Source of the DNA: Carex sylvatica
Lineage: Eukaryota > Streptophyta > Magnoliopsida > Poales > Cyperaceae
Direction: 5' to 3'
Length of the DNA: 64,000 nt
NCBI GenBank assembly: GCA_964058845.1
Contig: CAXKVR010000034.1
Coordinates: forward strand, 620,001 to 684,000
In this document: positions 21,331 to 33,288 of the stretch, piece by piece
Layout of the letters: each line of letters starts with the position of its first letter
Numbering within the stretch: the first letter of the stretch is position 1
Translations under genes and position numbers: made by a program
Notes under the pieces: generated by a model
The model's input: only the letters and a program-made list of their open reading frames with translations
What the model was told of the DNA's origin: nothing
Database searches by the model: none

Positions 21331-23469
21331 ATGACCAAGGCCATTGACATTGAAGAACCAACTGGAAATCAAATGATAATTGAAGAAGAGAGGAATGGAG
21401 AAGATAACCAGCCAGCAGAGGATGCAATTGAAGAGACTGCACAAGAGGCCGAAAGAGATGAAAGTACGAGCCAAGATACAGCTGAGAAAGGAAATGAGAC
21501 TCCACCAAGAGAAGAAGCCATACCGATCGAACAAAAGGATGAACCTGCAACACCTATTCATGCCCCAAAAGAATCAGATGAAAATGATATGATGAACAAA
21601 TTAGTGAAAAGCGAAGAAGAGGCTCATAGGCTATATTGTGAATATGGCCACAAAATGGGATTTAGTGTCCGCAAAGGAAAGCAATACTACTATGTTGGTA
21701 CGAAAAATATCTGTACCAAGGATTACTACTGCTCAAAAGAAGGGGTAAGAGATGGTGACAAGTTAACCGAGGCTGATTATAAAGACCCCCATACCCGTAC
21801 CAATTGCAAGGCTATGGTACGATTTCGGGTAGATGAAGAAGGGAATTGGCGAGTGGTACACATGGTGAAAGAGCACAATCATCCCTTGGTTAAACCTGAA
21901 GAAAGGCATTTGTTAAGGTCTGCCAGGTCCCACACAGCAGGCCGGCAACGGCTAATAGACTTGATGACAAGCCCTTTTTTCCAGGCCATTAATTACGGGT
22001 CGTCTCCATCATACTCTGTGCAACAACCGACCCAACAAGAGGTGAAGCAAATTGTAAAGCCGGTTTTCATTGAAGGGTCTGAGTCACAAAGTGTGGTGAA
22101 TGTGTTTAAAACCAAAGCAAATGAAGATGGCATGTTCTTTTGGGACGTACAGTTAGACCAAGGTGGCCGCATGTGTAATTTCTTCTGGAGAGATGGTAGG
22201 AGTAGGATCGATTACGATTCTTTTGGTGATGTAGTTGTTTTTGATACCAGTTTGAGGCTTAATAAGTATAACATGATATGTGCGCCTTTTATCGGGGTTA
22301 ATCACCATTGGCAAAACATAATGTTTGGCTGTGCACTACTATTGGATGACAAAGTTGAGTCATTTGCATGGTTATTTAGGTCATTTTTGGAGTCGATGGG
22401 GGGTCGTGCACCGAAGTCAATATTTACTGATCAAAATCTGAACATGGGGAAGGCTATAGAAGAGGTGCTTCCCAACACCCGGCACCGGATATACCAGCGG
22501 TACATACACAAAAACCTCATGCCTCGTCTTGGCTCTCTAAATCTAAATGACTCGAAATCTTTTCACAAAATGTTTAACAAGTGTTTGCATGGGTGTGACT
22601 CTGAGGCTGAACTTGAAGAGACCTGGTCCACCATGCTCAAGGAGTTCAAATTACAAGATCACAAGTGGCTTAACAACTTGTACAAGATGCAAGCCAAGTG
22701 GTGCACAGCTCTTAACAAAGATGCATACGATGGAGGCATTGAATGGGACCAGCGCACTGAGACCATGAACAATGTGTTAGATGGAATTACTGACAAGGCA
22801 GGCCCACTGGAGAAGTGTGTTCTTTCTGTTGACAAATTGACCGAAGACTGGAGAGAGAAGGAATATGAAGAGGACTTGCACAATGCTCAGAAACCTATAG
22901 TGTGTGCAATTCGGCATAGTGATGTATTAAACCACGCTGCTAAGGAGTATACCTACAAGATATATAAACTGTTTGAACTTGAGTTTCTGGATGGTTGTGG
23001 CGCCACATTTTTCAAGGAGACACCACTTGGTGGTACATTGTATCGGTTTGAGTGTACTAACCAGGGACGGGGGTCGAAATCGTACACTGTCATGCTTGAC
23101 ATCTCAGAGCTGGTAGTGTCGTGTGACTGTAAGAAATTTGAGACCATGGGTATACTCTGCTCACACTCTCTCAAGGCCATGAGTGTGAAAAATGTACGTC
23201 ACATCCCGCAGAGGTATATCATAAAGCGATGGTCGAAATCTGCAAGAAAGAGGAATTACAGCCAGATGCTATTTGAAGAGAGTGAAGGGGAAGGTGAGGT
23301 GGCATATGCTAGCAAGGTGATGAGGTATGCATATGATCTAGTGCTGAAGAGTCAGGGACATGCAGAATTGAGAGATCAGCTCTGGACTGCACTGGAGGGA
23401 GGGGAGCAGGCACTGGAGAAGTTTGGTGAAATAACAAATCTGCAGGCGCATTCCTTGGCGATCAGATAG
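21331..23469 (+). CDS. FAR1/FHY3-related protein (FRS family, 713 aa, single coding exon)
   Basis: This is a domesticated Mutator-type transposase. Relatives FHY3 and FAR1 are nuclear transcription factors of phytochrome A signalling. Domains (numbering from the ATG at 21331): an acidic N-terminus; a FAR1-type WRKY-GCM1 zinc finger at about 101-191 with C134, C159 and HNH (H182, H184); a MULE transposase-like core at about 300-480 with D305 (VVFDTS), D367 (FTDQN) and E477 (RTETMN); and a SWIM zinc finger with C598, C600, C610 and H612. The frame extends 17 codons upstream through a TTG, adding a hydrophobic stretch. I rejected that start because it is not ATG and lies in the putative 5' intron. 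The length is near the family norm and no frameshift is seen. The aspartate pair and a glutamate look conserved, but the usual CxxH after the second D reads RYIH here. The closest family type is probably FRS5-like, not proven. Confidence 0.93.
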   Translation: MTKAIDIEEPTGNQMIIEEERNGEDNQPAEDAIEETAQEAERDESTSQDTAEKGNETPPREEAIPIEQKDEPATPIHAPKESDENDMMNKLVKSEEEAHRLYCEYGHKMGFSVRKGKQYYYVGTKNICTKDYYCSKEGVRDGDKLTEADYKDPHTRTNCKAMVRFRVDEEGNWRVVHMVKEHNHPLVKPEERHLLRSARSHTAGRQRLIDLMTSPFFQAINYGSSPSYSVQQPTQQEVKQIVKPVFIEGSESQSVVNVFKTKANEDGMFFWDVQLDQGGRMCNFFWRDGRSRIDYDSFGDVVVFDTSLRLNKYNMICAPFIGVNHHWQNIMFGCALLLDDKVESFAWLFRSFLESMGGRAPKSIFTDQNLNMGKAIEEVLPNTRHRIYQRYIHKNLMPRLGSLNLNDSKSFHKMFNKCLHGCDSEAELEETWSTMLKEFKLQDHKWLNNLYKMQAKWCTALNKDAYDGGIEWDQRTETMNNVLDGITDKAGPLEKCVLSVDKLTEDWREKEYEEDLHNAQKPIVCAIRHSDVLNHAAKEYTYKIYKLFELEFLDGCGATFFKETPLGGTLYRFECTNQGRGSKSYTVMLDISELVVSCDCKKFETMGILCSHSLKAMSVKNVRHIPQRYIIKRWSKSARKRNYSQMLFEESEGEGEVAYASKVMRYAYDLVLKSQGHAELRDQLWTALEGGEQALEKFGEITNLQAHSLAIR

Positions 23470-25584
23470 ATAGCATGAAACTGGTAATATTTCTATTTTG
23501 GGAAGAAAATTTTGAGTTTCAACCGGTAAAATAATAGCACTTGTAGCTTTCACATTTTGCTGGGAAAAATGTCTGTAATGCTCTCCAGTATTTATTTTTT
23601 AAAGAAAAAATAGATTTCTGATTTCAATGCCTATATAGTTTGGAATCGAGTACATGTATTTATGTTGTTTAATTGTTAGTTATCAATCCAATTATTTTTA
23701 TCGTTGTTCCTTTTTAATTTGAATAATTAAATTAGCTTAAAAAATATGGATGCTATGTTTTATCTCTATACAAGTATGGTGTAATGTTGTCACAGAGCAT
23801 AGTGTGTTAGCTGTTGATTGCTTGTCAGCATACTGTCTGATAAAAAATTGATGGCAATATCATATATTTATTTGAATGGAAGCTGTAAAATGTCATGGTT
23901 AATAACTACTATAGTTTTTCTCGGGTAGAAATTTTTGTTTATTTGAATATGGGTTGAAATTTTTGTTTCTTTTCATTTGTATTGTATATTATCATTGAAA
24001 CCCTTTTGTTTTCTTAACACAGGAGGACTGTTAAGAAGTTGAGGGCCACCTGCATCTTTCAACAAAAATGGGGCTAGAAAGAAGATCATGTAGTGATCCT
24101 TGTGTTACTGTTTATATAATGTAGTAGTGGGAATATTTGTCTGTTTAGTGTTGTGAACTCTCTATTTCTGTTCGGATATTTGTCTGCATCTTTCAACAAA
24201 AATGAGGCTAGAAAGAAGATCATGTAGTGATGGTTGATTTATGTGCTTGGATAGCACATGATCTAAGCTAATCTCAAGTGTCTACTGATTATCTAGGGCC
24301 TTGACCATGAACAATTGATTAGTTGTTGATATTTAGTTAATTTTTGCATGAGGCAACATTACTTTAGTACTGTTAAAATATTGATCACTATGCCATATTT
24401 TTTTAAGTGCTGTTGCCAGAGTCTAATGAGTGATAATTATGTAACTTGGTGTCCAACTTTGGTTGAAGTTTTCCATGACTAGAATATATTAGACCTATCC
24501 TTGTAAAAAAAATATCAGTTGTAAAATCGCCTTATGATTGTTACTCGGTACAAAATAGAACAGATTGTTGAGGCTTTAAGTTTTAATATGAAGGCAGTCA
24601 ATTTGACAGCATGATTAGTTAAAAGTAAATTGTAACACTTGAGACGTAATAGGTCTAGTCGAAGCTTTTCTCAGCAATTATTCTTATATGGAACGCTCCT
24701 TTCCGGGTGATTTAAGTGTGAAAGAAACAGATATTAATTGAAGTAATTACTTGTTCAAATAAAAAAGGTACTTTTATGTGAAATTCTGGGTCACAATGTG
24801 AAGAGAGTAACAAGCTCAAAGTCTTAGTACTATCTGAAATGAGCTGAGAATCTGAGATGGGCCTAAGCTTAGCTCTTGTATAGAGCTAAAATTTGGTTTT
24901 AGTTTTGTATTATTTTTTCTTTTGTTACTAGAGGGTAGGATTGATTAATAATTAAACTTAACAACCAGATAGGAAATAGATGGAAAGAAAGGCAACCTAG
25001 AGACGGTACCATGAGTGGTACCGGTGGAAATTTCCTGCTGCTCACTGCCAATTGAAGCTATATTTATTCCCTTGAGGCTTTTACCTTAAGATGTTTACAC
25101 AAAAATACGTTCCCTCTGCAAGTGCATGAATTATAAAAGTATAGGAGATTAAGTGAGTAATGCAGAAACTGCTTACCGGATCGGATATTTTCTTGGGCGT
25201 AACATTTATTATTTGTTTCGTCTTTTTGGGTGAATGCAAGCAGGGGGCTTAAATTATTGCTCCAATCATATAAATACCCAGTGAATAGATAATAAACTTC
25301 GCACCAGTTTGGACAGAAATAATGTCTTTAATTGATAATTTTGCTTTGTTTTCCATTTTTAACAGAATCCAATAGAAATAAAAATTATATCTTGAGTATT
25401 CTATCAGAAACTGTGCAAATTACACACCTGCTGACCACACTATGAAAAGAGCTAATCTGTAACTAGAATTAAACCCCCAAAAATAAACAAATTGTCAATC
25501 AATTAATGTACATAAAAACCAACAGATACAAACTACCATCTTTTTTTCTTTTCTTTTTTGTGTGTGCGCATTTTATCTACAACC
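23470..25584. other. FRS 3' region and intergenic DNA
   Basis: A possible 3'-UTR intron runs from gtaata at about 23482 to the acceptor aacacag ending 24021. Just beyond it, a roughly 45-bp phrase (gcatctttcaacaaaaatg...gatcatgtagtga) is repeated at 24053 and 24187. From about 24250 to 25500 nothing was recognised. The 3' UTR of the convergent ammonium transporter gene probably occupies the last part. Confidence 0.4.
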
Positions 25585-28500
25585 TTACATATTTTGAGTG
25601 ACTCCTGTGGCCAGTACCCCCACCTGCGGCATATTATATTCATCATTGTGACGTGTTGTGTCATACAGCTCGCCATCTCCCCACAATGCATACGCCTCCT
25701 CACCATGCACCGCATCGTCTCCAATCATGAGCTCTTCATCAGGTATTCTCAGAGGAATAACTAGAGAGATAACAATGCATATGATAGACGTGACAACAAC
25801 ATTCCATCCAATGATAAAACCGGCACCGACCAGCTGTTTGACGAGCTGGTACCAACCGACTCCGCCATAAATGACACCCCTGGAATTGGTGACAGGGAGG
25901 AAGAGGTTGCACAACACAGGCTCAGCAAAGAGGCCGGTGGTGATACCACCTAACACGCCCGCAACCGCATGGGTGTGGATTACGCCAAGCGTGTCGTCAA
26001 TTTTTTGCAATGGGCTCCATTTTTTGTGTACAACCATCATGGTGTACCAGGGAATGCTTCCTGACAGGACCCCCATCACTATCGCCGCCCATCCTTGCAC
26101 GACACCTGCATTCAGACGTCAAGATATGAATTTTCATACTTTCATGTATTTTGTTAGTATAACTGTATAAGTTGAGAGAACACACTTCTTAGCCACTAAG
26201 CTATATATGCATAGCTATGTAATATTCACATGTAATATATGATGAAGTCTAAATAACTGCAATATATTATTTGAGAGTCCTGTACACAACATTGAGACAT
26301 GATCTATTTGTAAAACTTGGTTAGTCATTGGAAGTGATATATAGCTGCTATTCAAAAGCAAGCTTTCAATATGATTGTGCCTTTGTCTTTGGTTTAGTGG
26401 CAAAGACACATGGCTCTCATGTGGAAGATCATGGGTTCAAAACCCACAAAGTGGGAAATCTTCTATAATATACATAAGAGTTTGAAAGTGTATTAGGTGG
26501 CTTGACTCCAACCCATGATTTAAAAAAAAAATATGATTGTGCTAGCTATGAACGGTTTGGATAGTGTTATTAATATTTTATATGCTCATTGTACTGACAA
26601 TATATATTCTAATTGCTTAATCTGATGGATCAGAACTCAGAAGGCCTTTATTATACAATACTTAATTTAATGGGAAAAGATAAACATATTTTTTTCTCTA
26701 TGATTTGAGTGACTTGTTCGAAGGCAAGTGGATTGATCAAATATATTACTGCTACCTATGAGTTATGATCATTTTCAAGCAAATTGACAAAATCGTGTAC
26801 GGAAGCTAAGCTTCGAATTAATTATAACCGACAAGTAATTAAAGTGCTAACATGGGCATACATGTATAATTGCTCAGATGTGTACTTTTTGCTTGAAGCT
26901 AAATTTACTCCATTTTCTCATCCTCAGAGTGTACTTTAGTCAAACTTCAAAAGAGATATTAAATGTATACTTAGGTAGGTCCAAAGAACATTTGGAAATC
27001 ACCCATAATATATTTAGTCAAGGACTTACTTGTCAGAGAAAAATTATCTGTTAAGGTTATAAAATGGGTTTCAGATAAGATTCTTTGACTTCCAATTTCT
27101 ACTGTTGATTTTCTACCATAAATTGTTAAAGAAAAGTTCAAGACTGACTCGATAATTGTTGCTTTAAGAAACCGTATCCAGAAGCAAAGCTAGGCAAGTA
27201 TTTTTTTTTTTAAATAACATTTTTTTTTATAAATATTTCAGAACTTAGATCAGCGGAAAGGTTAGAATACTGATGCTTAATTTGTCAGTATATATCATCA
27301 TATCTATATTATTTTTCGCCGTGTTTGCACTGTCCGATATTATATCCAGGTGCACTTATTCTTCCAGAAATGTATAACATCTGGCTTTACTCACTATTAA
27401 TTATAGGTTTATTATTTGCACTACGCCTAATTAATTATTTATTCCTGCAGCTATTCTGATTAAAAATAGTGTTGCCTTAAGAGTGACCAGGAAGCATGAT
27501 CAAAGATATGATTTAGTTAAACAACATTAGTTTATTTAGGCTTAACAACTGGGAATCCCAGAGGGCCTAGTGTACAATGTATGCATCTCTTAATTAATTT
27601 AAATATCTTTTCATTTGATTTCTGTTGGTACACTTTGCTTATTTTAAAAAGAAGTTGAAGTTGTAATGAAAAAATAAAAAAAAGATTCAATATTGACAGA
27701 ATCTGCCCTATAAGTTTATGTCAACATAGACTTGATTTATTCTAAAGAAATTCAACTTAATACTTAAAAAAAAAATGTCTAAATTAAATTGATGGAAGAT
27801 GGTATCCACAATATTGAATATATATTGGTGCAATAAACGTGCAGCCAAGAGATGGATTTTCCGATTTCTAGACATTAATTTGGATTTAAACATGTTCTGT
27901 TCCCCAGATGAAGGTATAGAAAAGAAAAATTTTAATATACACACAAATTTTCTCTGGACCGCCTGATATATACAAAATAGAAGATGTAATCTACAAAATG
28001 AAAATGAAGTAATAAAATTATTTTACTTAAAAAAGTATTTAACACTCCTTATTTCTTTTTCAAGATAAGTTTGAAGGTAACAAATTCATGCACTTTGACC
28101 TGTGAATAGAAAATATTCTTAATGAAGCTTGATGATCGAAGTTGTTTAGAAAGTATGACTTTGATTATATATTCAAGCCTGAAAAAGTTAAATGAAAAGC
28201 CAGGATTTGAAGGGAACATATGCAAAATGGCCGTTTGTGAGAAATAAATCTGCTGTGATTCTAAATCCACCCCTTCACTTATTAGAATGCACAAATCTCA
28301 AAATCACTTACTTCTTATGCATGAATCTCCAAATAGTGAATGGATAGATTTAGGATAGCTGGGTCGTGTGATTCCAAAGAATCACAGCAGATTTGTATCC
28401 GCCGATTGTGTGTTAATTCTCCCTTGATGGAAGCAATGTCGCACTCTGGTGATAATAAAATATAATTAAGTACTTGTACTTGTTGCATATATTAAATTAA

Positions 28501-30270
28501 ACAAGATAATGAAGCTTCCCCGTCGTCAGCTTTGTGCGATCCAACTATCCAAGTAGTGTACAAACAAAAGATACCTTTAATGATTATTACAATTAATATG
28601 TACTACTTCAAAGTAAAACAAAATGATTATTTTCATCTCAATTATATATATGTTTTTAATAAAGATTTTGGATTATGTCTATAACTATACTTGTTTTACT
28701 TTTAAATCATTTGTCTACAAGAAGAACAACAAAAGCATAGAAAGGGAAAAGGGTAAAAATGACAGAATATGTATTTTACAGTTCAAATATTTTTCCTTCA
28801 GGAATTAGATACCAAACTGAAAATTTGGATTATAAAATTAAGTTTCCGCAAAATTAAGAGAAAAACTTCTTCCTAAAAAAACTAAGAGAACTGTAATTAA
28901 TGTTAATTAAATGATGTTTAAATTTTTACTAATAATTAGTTCTCTATGATATGAGAGAGAAGGGGAGGGTATTGTCATTTATATTGTTCTTACCTGCGCC
29001 AGGGGTGATGCAGACAAGGCCGGTGATCATGCCTTGCACAGCTCCAATGACTGACGGTTTGCCAAAGAAAATAGCATCAAGAGTAGTCCACGTCAACAGG
29101 CTGGTCGACGCGCAAATATGCGTGTTAAGCACAGCCATCGATGAGATGACATTTGCCGAGTACGGTCCGCCCCCGTTGAATCCTGACCATCCCAGCCAAA
29201 GAAGACCTGCTCCAGCCAGTACTAGTAGCACGTTGTTCGGGGGAAATCTATTCCTATCTACCTGTGCTCTGGGTCCCACCTAAACAGGTCATATGCACTT
29301 GTTCAATATCAGTACCAGCATGATCCCTTAGGTTCATCAAAATGAATTACATTGACTCAAAGAAGAGTAAAGGGCAGATGCATTTTTTCATTGACAAGTA
29401 ACATAAACCATAATAATTTATACTTTTTTTAGGAAAAGATAAATAACATGTACTTGAAAATTCAGACATATAGAAGACTTAATAGATAAATAAGAAAACC
29501 GAAATGATGACATTAAGCATTAATTGCTAAATATATACCCAATATGCTGCAGTGAAGCCGGAGACGCCAGATGCGACATGAATGACATAACCACCACAGA
29601 AATCAATGACACCCCAGTGGAAAAGGAACCCGCCGCCCCAGAGTGAGAATGCACCAACAGTGTATGAAAAAGTGAGCCAGAGCGGCACAAAGGCCATCCA
29701 GGCCTTGATATTCATTCGACCAAGCAGCGCACCTGCTAGCAGGATGACGGTGATGGCAGCAAAGACGCACTGGAAATAGACCATCGTGGCCAGGGGGAAG
29801 AACGGGGTCACCATCGGCATCTCCACTACATCTCCTCCTTTGAAGTAGTGCGTGGTCGCCGGCAGTGTTGATTGTGCGATCAGGTCACTCTACAGTGGTC
29901 CAGAGAAAAAAATTAATTAAATCAATACTTGAATATTGTAATCATTTTATCTGCTACTATAAATGGTACGTACCTGACCGAGAGCGGGCTTCGCTTTGCC
30001 CCAGATGGGCAGCAACTTTTCGCCGAAGGACATGTTGTATGCCCAAGCAACCCAGCATATCCAAACTGCAGCGAAGGAGTAGAGCGCCATGAAGGCCGAG
30101 TTGATAGCCCACTTTTTCTTGACAATGCTTCCATAAAGGATAACCATGCCCGGCACGCTCTGCAACCCTACCACCGTGGCTGATACCATTTGCCATGCGT
30201 TGTCGCCTTTGTTCAACCAGTCCGGAGAACTTGTTGAGTTTCGGTACGCAGTTGGCACAAAATCAGCCAT
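25585..30270 (-). CDS. Ammonium transporter, AMT2/AMT3 type (484 aa, 4 exons)
   Basis: A high-affinity ammonium channel/transporter of the AMT/MEP/Rh family, expected in the plasma membrane as a trimer with eleven membrane spans per subunit. Minus-strand exons: 30270-29974, 29889-29539, 29279-28994, 26105-25585. Introns are GT-AG and phases fit. The N-terminus [11 protein letters not shown]...[12 protein letters not shown] is typical of AMT2-like proteins. The family signature DFCGGYVIH lies at 195-203. The pore histidines are H203 and, in HTHAVAG, H357. DD in QKIDDTLG precedes the second. The cytosolic C-terminus has [19 protein letters not shown] followed by YDTTRH. In AMTs a threonine in this tail closes the trimer when phosphorylated; T461/T462 are candidates. 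Length and content are complete. Intron 3 is 2.9 kb and holds a SINE and a small inverted-repeat element. AMT2 versus AMT3 cannot be decided without a tree. Confidence 0.95.
26381..26530 (+). mobile_element. tRNA-derived SINE in AMT intron 3, 12-bp target duplication
   Basis: Box A-like tttagtggcaaag at about 26393 and box B gggttcaaaaccc at about 26433. The 150-bp body ends in an A run. atatgattgtgc is perfectly duplicated at 26369-26380 and 26531-26542. It is antisense to the transporter gene. The clean duplication marks a fairly young insertion. Confidence 0.85.
28246..28394. repeat. Small element with 17-bp perfect inverted ends in AMT intron 3
   Basis: aaatctgctgtgattct at 28246-28262 and its exact complement at 28378-28394 enclose 115 bp. 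A further ctgtgattct-like motif sits just inside the right end. No clear target duplication, so the class is unknown. Confidence 0.55.
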
Positions 30271-30361
30271 CTTGCTTGCTGCTTTCTCGTGTGTGTGTGT
30301 GTGTTTGTTTGAGTGCTCTGCTTTCTTATTTGTTTCTTGGTAATTCAAGGGTTTAAGAGGT

Positions 30362-30371
30362 GATATATAAA
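30362..30371 (-). promoter_or_regulatory. Possible TATA box of the AMT gene
   Basis: On the minus strand tttatatatc lies about 95 bp upstream of the start codon, followed by a leader that contains a (CA)n/(GT)n run at 30287-30306. Positional inference only. Confidence 0.35.
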
Positions 30372-30429
30372 GAGAGAGACATAGAGGATGTTCAATATAT
30401 AATCTGTTAATCCCGTTGAAGAACAGAAA

Positions 30430-31434
30430 CGACAAACAAAATGATTATAAATTAGTGGCATTTAATGCATTAACTATTACCGTTGAATTGGTTTAATTAG
30501 AGGCCTTAAAAGTCGGATGCTTTGGTCTTATTGCGACCTGATAGTTTGCTTCTAATCTCAGAGCAACCCAGTTAGGTAGCGACAAGGGATAAACTGACAG
30601 ATGGGTCCCCTGTTATGATTGGTTTTGGTAACTTATTATGAATTAATAGTTAGTACCTATGTATGTATGACATGTCCATTGAAGAATATTCATTGGTGGA
30701 GTTTGCCAGTTTGGTGATTCAAAATATAAATTTGCATCATGTCAGATAGATAATAGATACAGAGGACCTCCATCTGGCATAGACGACTAATTAATAGCAA
30801 AAGTAAACGGCACAAAGTATCTTTCAAGTCTTGCCTCCTCAATAACATCTGTATCCATTTAAATTTAAATGCACAGACCAAAATGAATGTTGATTATTAT
30901 ATTAAAGATAAAGGGAAAACTTGATAATGATTACTTTAAGAATTTTAACAACGATTCAGATAAATCTAAATAAATTGAAAACTTAAAAATTAAATTTATA
31001 AGTATGTCATTAATATTGCACATGAGCGGATAAAAAAGATTCAAAAAAATGTAAAATCTAGTTTTCTAGTACATTTTCAATAGAGATTATATGAATCGAC
31101 TATTTGAATCTTAAAAGTGAAGATATTGATTCATGGTACAGGTCTCCGCTATGCATAGTACCATAGCCTCAGTCATCGTATTTGTAAAAAAAAAAAAAAT
31201 CTGAGCCATTCGATAAGATTAAGAAGAACAAAATCTGAAGTAAAACAACTTTGTCACGTTCTTTCTAACTGAAAATCTGGACCATCAGATGAAAATCAGA
31301 CCTGAGAAATGCAGGAATTTCTTTTTTGATGTAAAGAAATGCAGGAAATTTTGTTAAAACAAATCTAAATTTATAGAAGTACAGATCCCGCGCAACATGG
31401 GAAGAGATGCAGGATACACATGGTTCATGTGATG
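30430..31434. other. AMT upstream region with a half MITE
   Basis: The proximal part is the presumptive AMT promoter. About 30975-31175 is one decayed arm of the same MITE type that surrounds the large Mutator-like element: aaaaatgtaaaatctagt, ggagat-like sequence, then the end ctatgcatagtaccatagcctc, compared with 42795-42815. No gene. Confidence 0.45.
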
Positions 31435-31442
31435 CCTGGAGG

Positions 31443-32132
31443 TAGGGGTGCAAATGGATCGGATAATATCCGACCGTATCCGGATCCGTATCCGAAAATT
31501 AAATATGGATATCTGATATTCGAATATCCATGCAGATACGAATACGGATATAGTTTTGAATTTTAATTATCTGTATCCGAATAGCAAATATATATCATAT
31601 AAGAGGAGGGATCAAGTTACAATATTTTTTGAGTTACAACAAGTATTTTCTATATTTTCAAAGTCCAAATCGTCGATCCAAACCGTTAGATGTGATCTCC
31701 ATAATAAAATGTGCTTGGAGACCAAATTTTACATTTTTTGAAATTTTTTTACTATTTATTAAGATGGGTACAACAACTAGTTAAATTCAGACCATTGAAT
31801 TTTATACCCATCTTAATAAATAGCAAAAAAAATCCCAAAAAATGTAAAATTTGGTCTCCAAGCACATTTTATTGTGGAGATCACATCTAACGGTTTGGAT
31901 CGACGATTTAGACTTTGAAAATGTAAAAAATGCTTGTTGTAACTTGTTGTAACTCAAAAAATGTTGTAACTTGATCCCTCCTCATCATATAATTTAATAT
32001 ATATTATGAAAATATTTCTGTATATATTTACAGATATCCGTATCCATCAAATATCCGATCCGTATCCGTATTCAAAAAATAAACGCAAATACAGATATAA
32101 TTTTACCACTATCCGATCCGTTTGCACCTCTA
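31443..32132. mobile_element. hAT-type MITE with perfect 8-bp target duplication, host to another MITE
   Basis: The ends are taggggtgcaaa and the inverse tttgcacctcta. Identical cctggagg flanks it at 31435-31442 and 32133-32140. The interior consists of atccgtatccg-type repeats in both orientations. A 381-bp Mutator-type MITE (31603-31983) is inserted in the middle, so the original hAT element was about 300 bp. Confidence 0.9.
31603..31983. mobile_element. Mutator-type hairpin MITE nested in the hAT MITE
   Basis: The terminal repeat gaggagggatcaagttacaa has its complement at the right end. The arms are about 170 bp. A 9-bp duplication atcatataa is present at 31594-31602 and 31984-31992. The arms carry the shared module tggagaccaaattttacatt...tactatttattaag. 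Confidence 0.92.
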
Positions 32133-32140
32133 CCTGGAGG

Positions 32141-32632
32141 TGCTTCATGAGGTATCTCAGAGGATGCAAATTCCTTCGTGAAGCCAGGGAATAAATTAAA
32201 TTTTTTATCTATAATTTTTTTTTAAATTAAAACTTACAAAAATAGAAAGAGTGTCTCATTTTTAATAAATATAGAAAAATCTGACTCACTGAGTCCGATC
32301 CAAAATATATGAATCTGACTCAATGATACATATTCAAATATTATGTTTTTCTGTGATCATCTATGGACAAGAACTTGATTCTTATCTAATCAGACGATCC
32401 AAACCAAACTAAAAAAAAAAAAAACATGGATTTGAATCATTGAGACCGATCCATAATATTTGAGTCAGACTCAATAAACCAGATCTTTCTATATTTCTTG
32501 AAAGAGAGACACTTTTTCTATTTCCGTACATTTGATTTTTAAGAATTTCTATGGATAAAAGAATTTCACATAATAATGTACCCGGGCCCACCATATCACA
32601 TGTTAACTATTTTCAACATGCCATCCGAAAAT
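32141..32632. other. Intergenic, nothing recognised except a MITE remnant
   Basis: ggtatctcagaggatgcaaattcc at about 32151 is a terminal remnant of the 51114-51287 MITE family, apparently the site where the hAT element landed. The rest is not recognised. Confidence 0.4.
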
Positions 32633-33280
32633 TAGGAGTGTCAACGGGTACGGTAAGGGCCGGATGGAAGCATTTTTATACCCGTATCTATCACAAATTA
32701 TCCTTATCTGTATCCTATCCTTACCCGTTGTAGTTATTTTTATTATTTATTAAATAAAACACTAAGACACATTCATTTGTTACATATATAATCATATTAC
32801 TAATATGAAAAATAATTTCAACTAAATTATTTTTTTTGGTCAAAACACAAATTCAAAAACAAATATCTTTGTTCTTTAATTAATAAAAAAAATGCAAAAT
32901 AAACTAAGATGGTCAATTGTTCAAGTACTTTAATGATGAATTATGTTTAACACAATTACATAAATAGTCAATTGTTCAAGTTAGAAAATTTAATAAATTT
33001 TATTTTTCAAGATCAAGAGTAGTTGCCAATTGGACTGTTGGAGATGGACAATAATTCAATGGTCATTAAGATATATAATATATTTTTTTATATATAATTA
33101 TTCGATCGGGTAACGGGTACGAAATAGTCTTTGCTCATACCCTTACCCATTTTGATAACATAAATTTTTTTTTATCCGTATCCGATAAATTTATGAAAAA
33201 AAAAAATTATCCATACTCATCTTATTGAATACAGTACAGATCGGATAAACGGATAAAAAAGGGTGCCATTGACACCCCTA
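32633..33280. mobile_element. hAT-type non-autonomous element (648 bp), perfect 8-bp target duplication
   Basis: The ends are taggagtgtcaacgggta and the inverse ...ccattgacacccct(a). ccgaaaat is duplicated at 32625-32632 and 33281-33288. Subterminal acccgta/tacgggt repeats occur on both sides. No coding sequence. Confidence 0.92.
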
Positions 33281-33288
33281 CCGAAAAT

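Noticed and set aside
25658..26170. Plus-strand genes opposite AMT exons
   Set aside because: These open frames are antisense shadows of conserved transporter exons.
26391..26460. tRNA gene
   Set aside because: The boxes fit, but the body continues to an A tail and is flanked by a 12-bp duplication, and the cloverleaf stems do not form. It is a SINE.
29865..30343. Plus-strand frames at the 5' end of AMT
   Set aside because: Antisense shadows of exon 1 and the leader. No domain.
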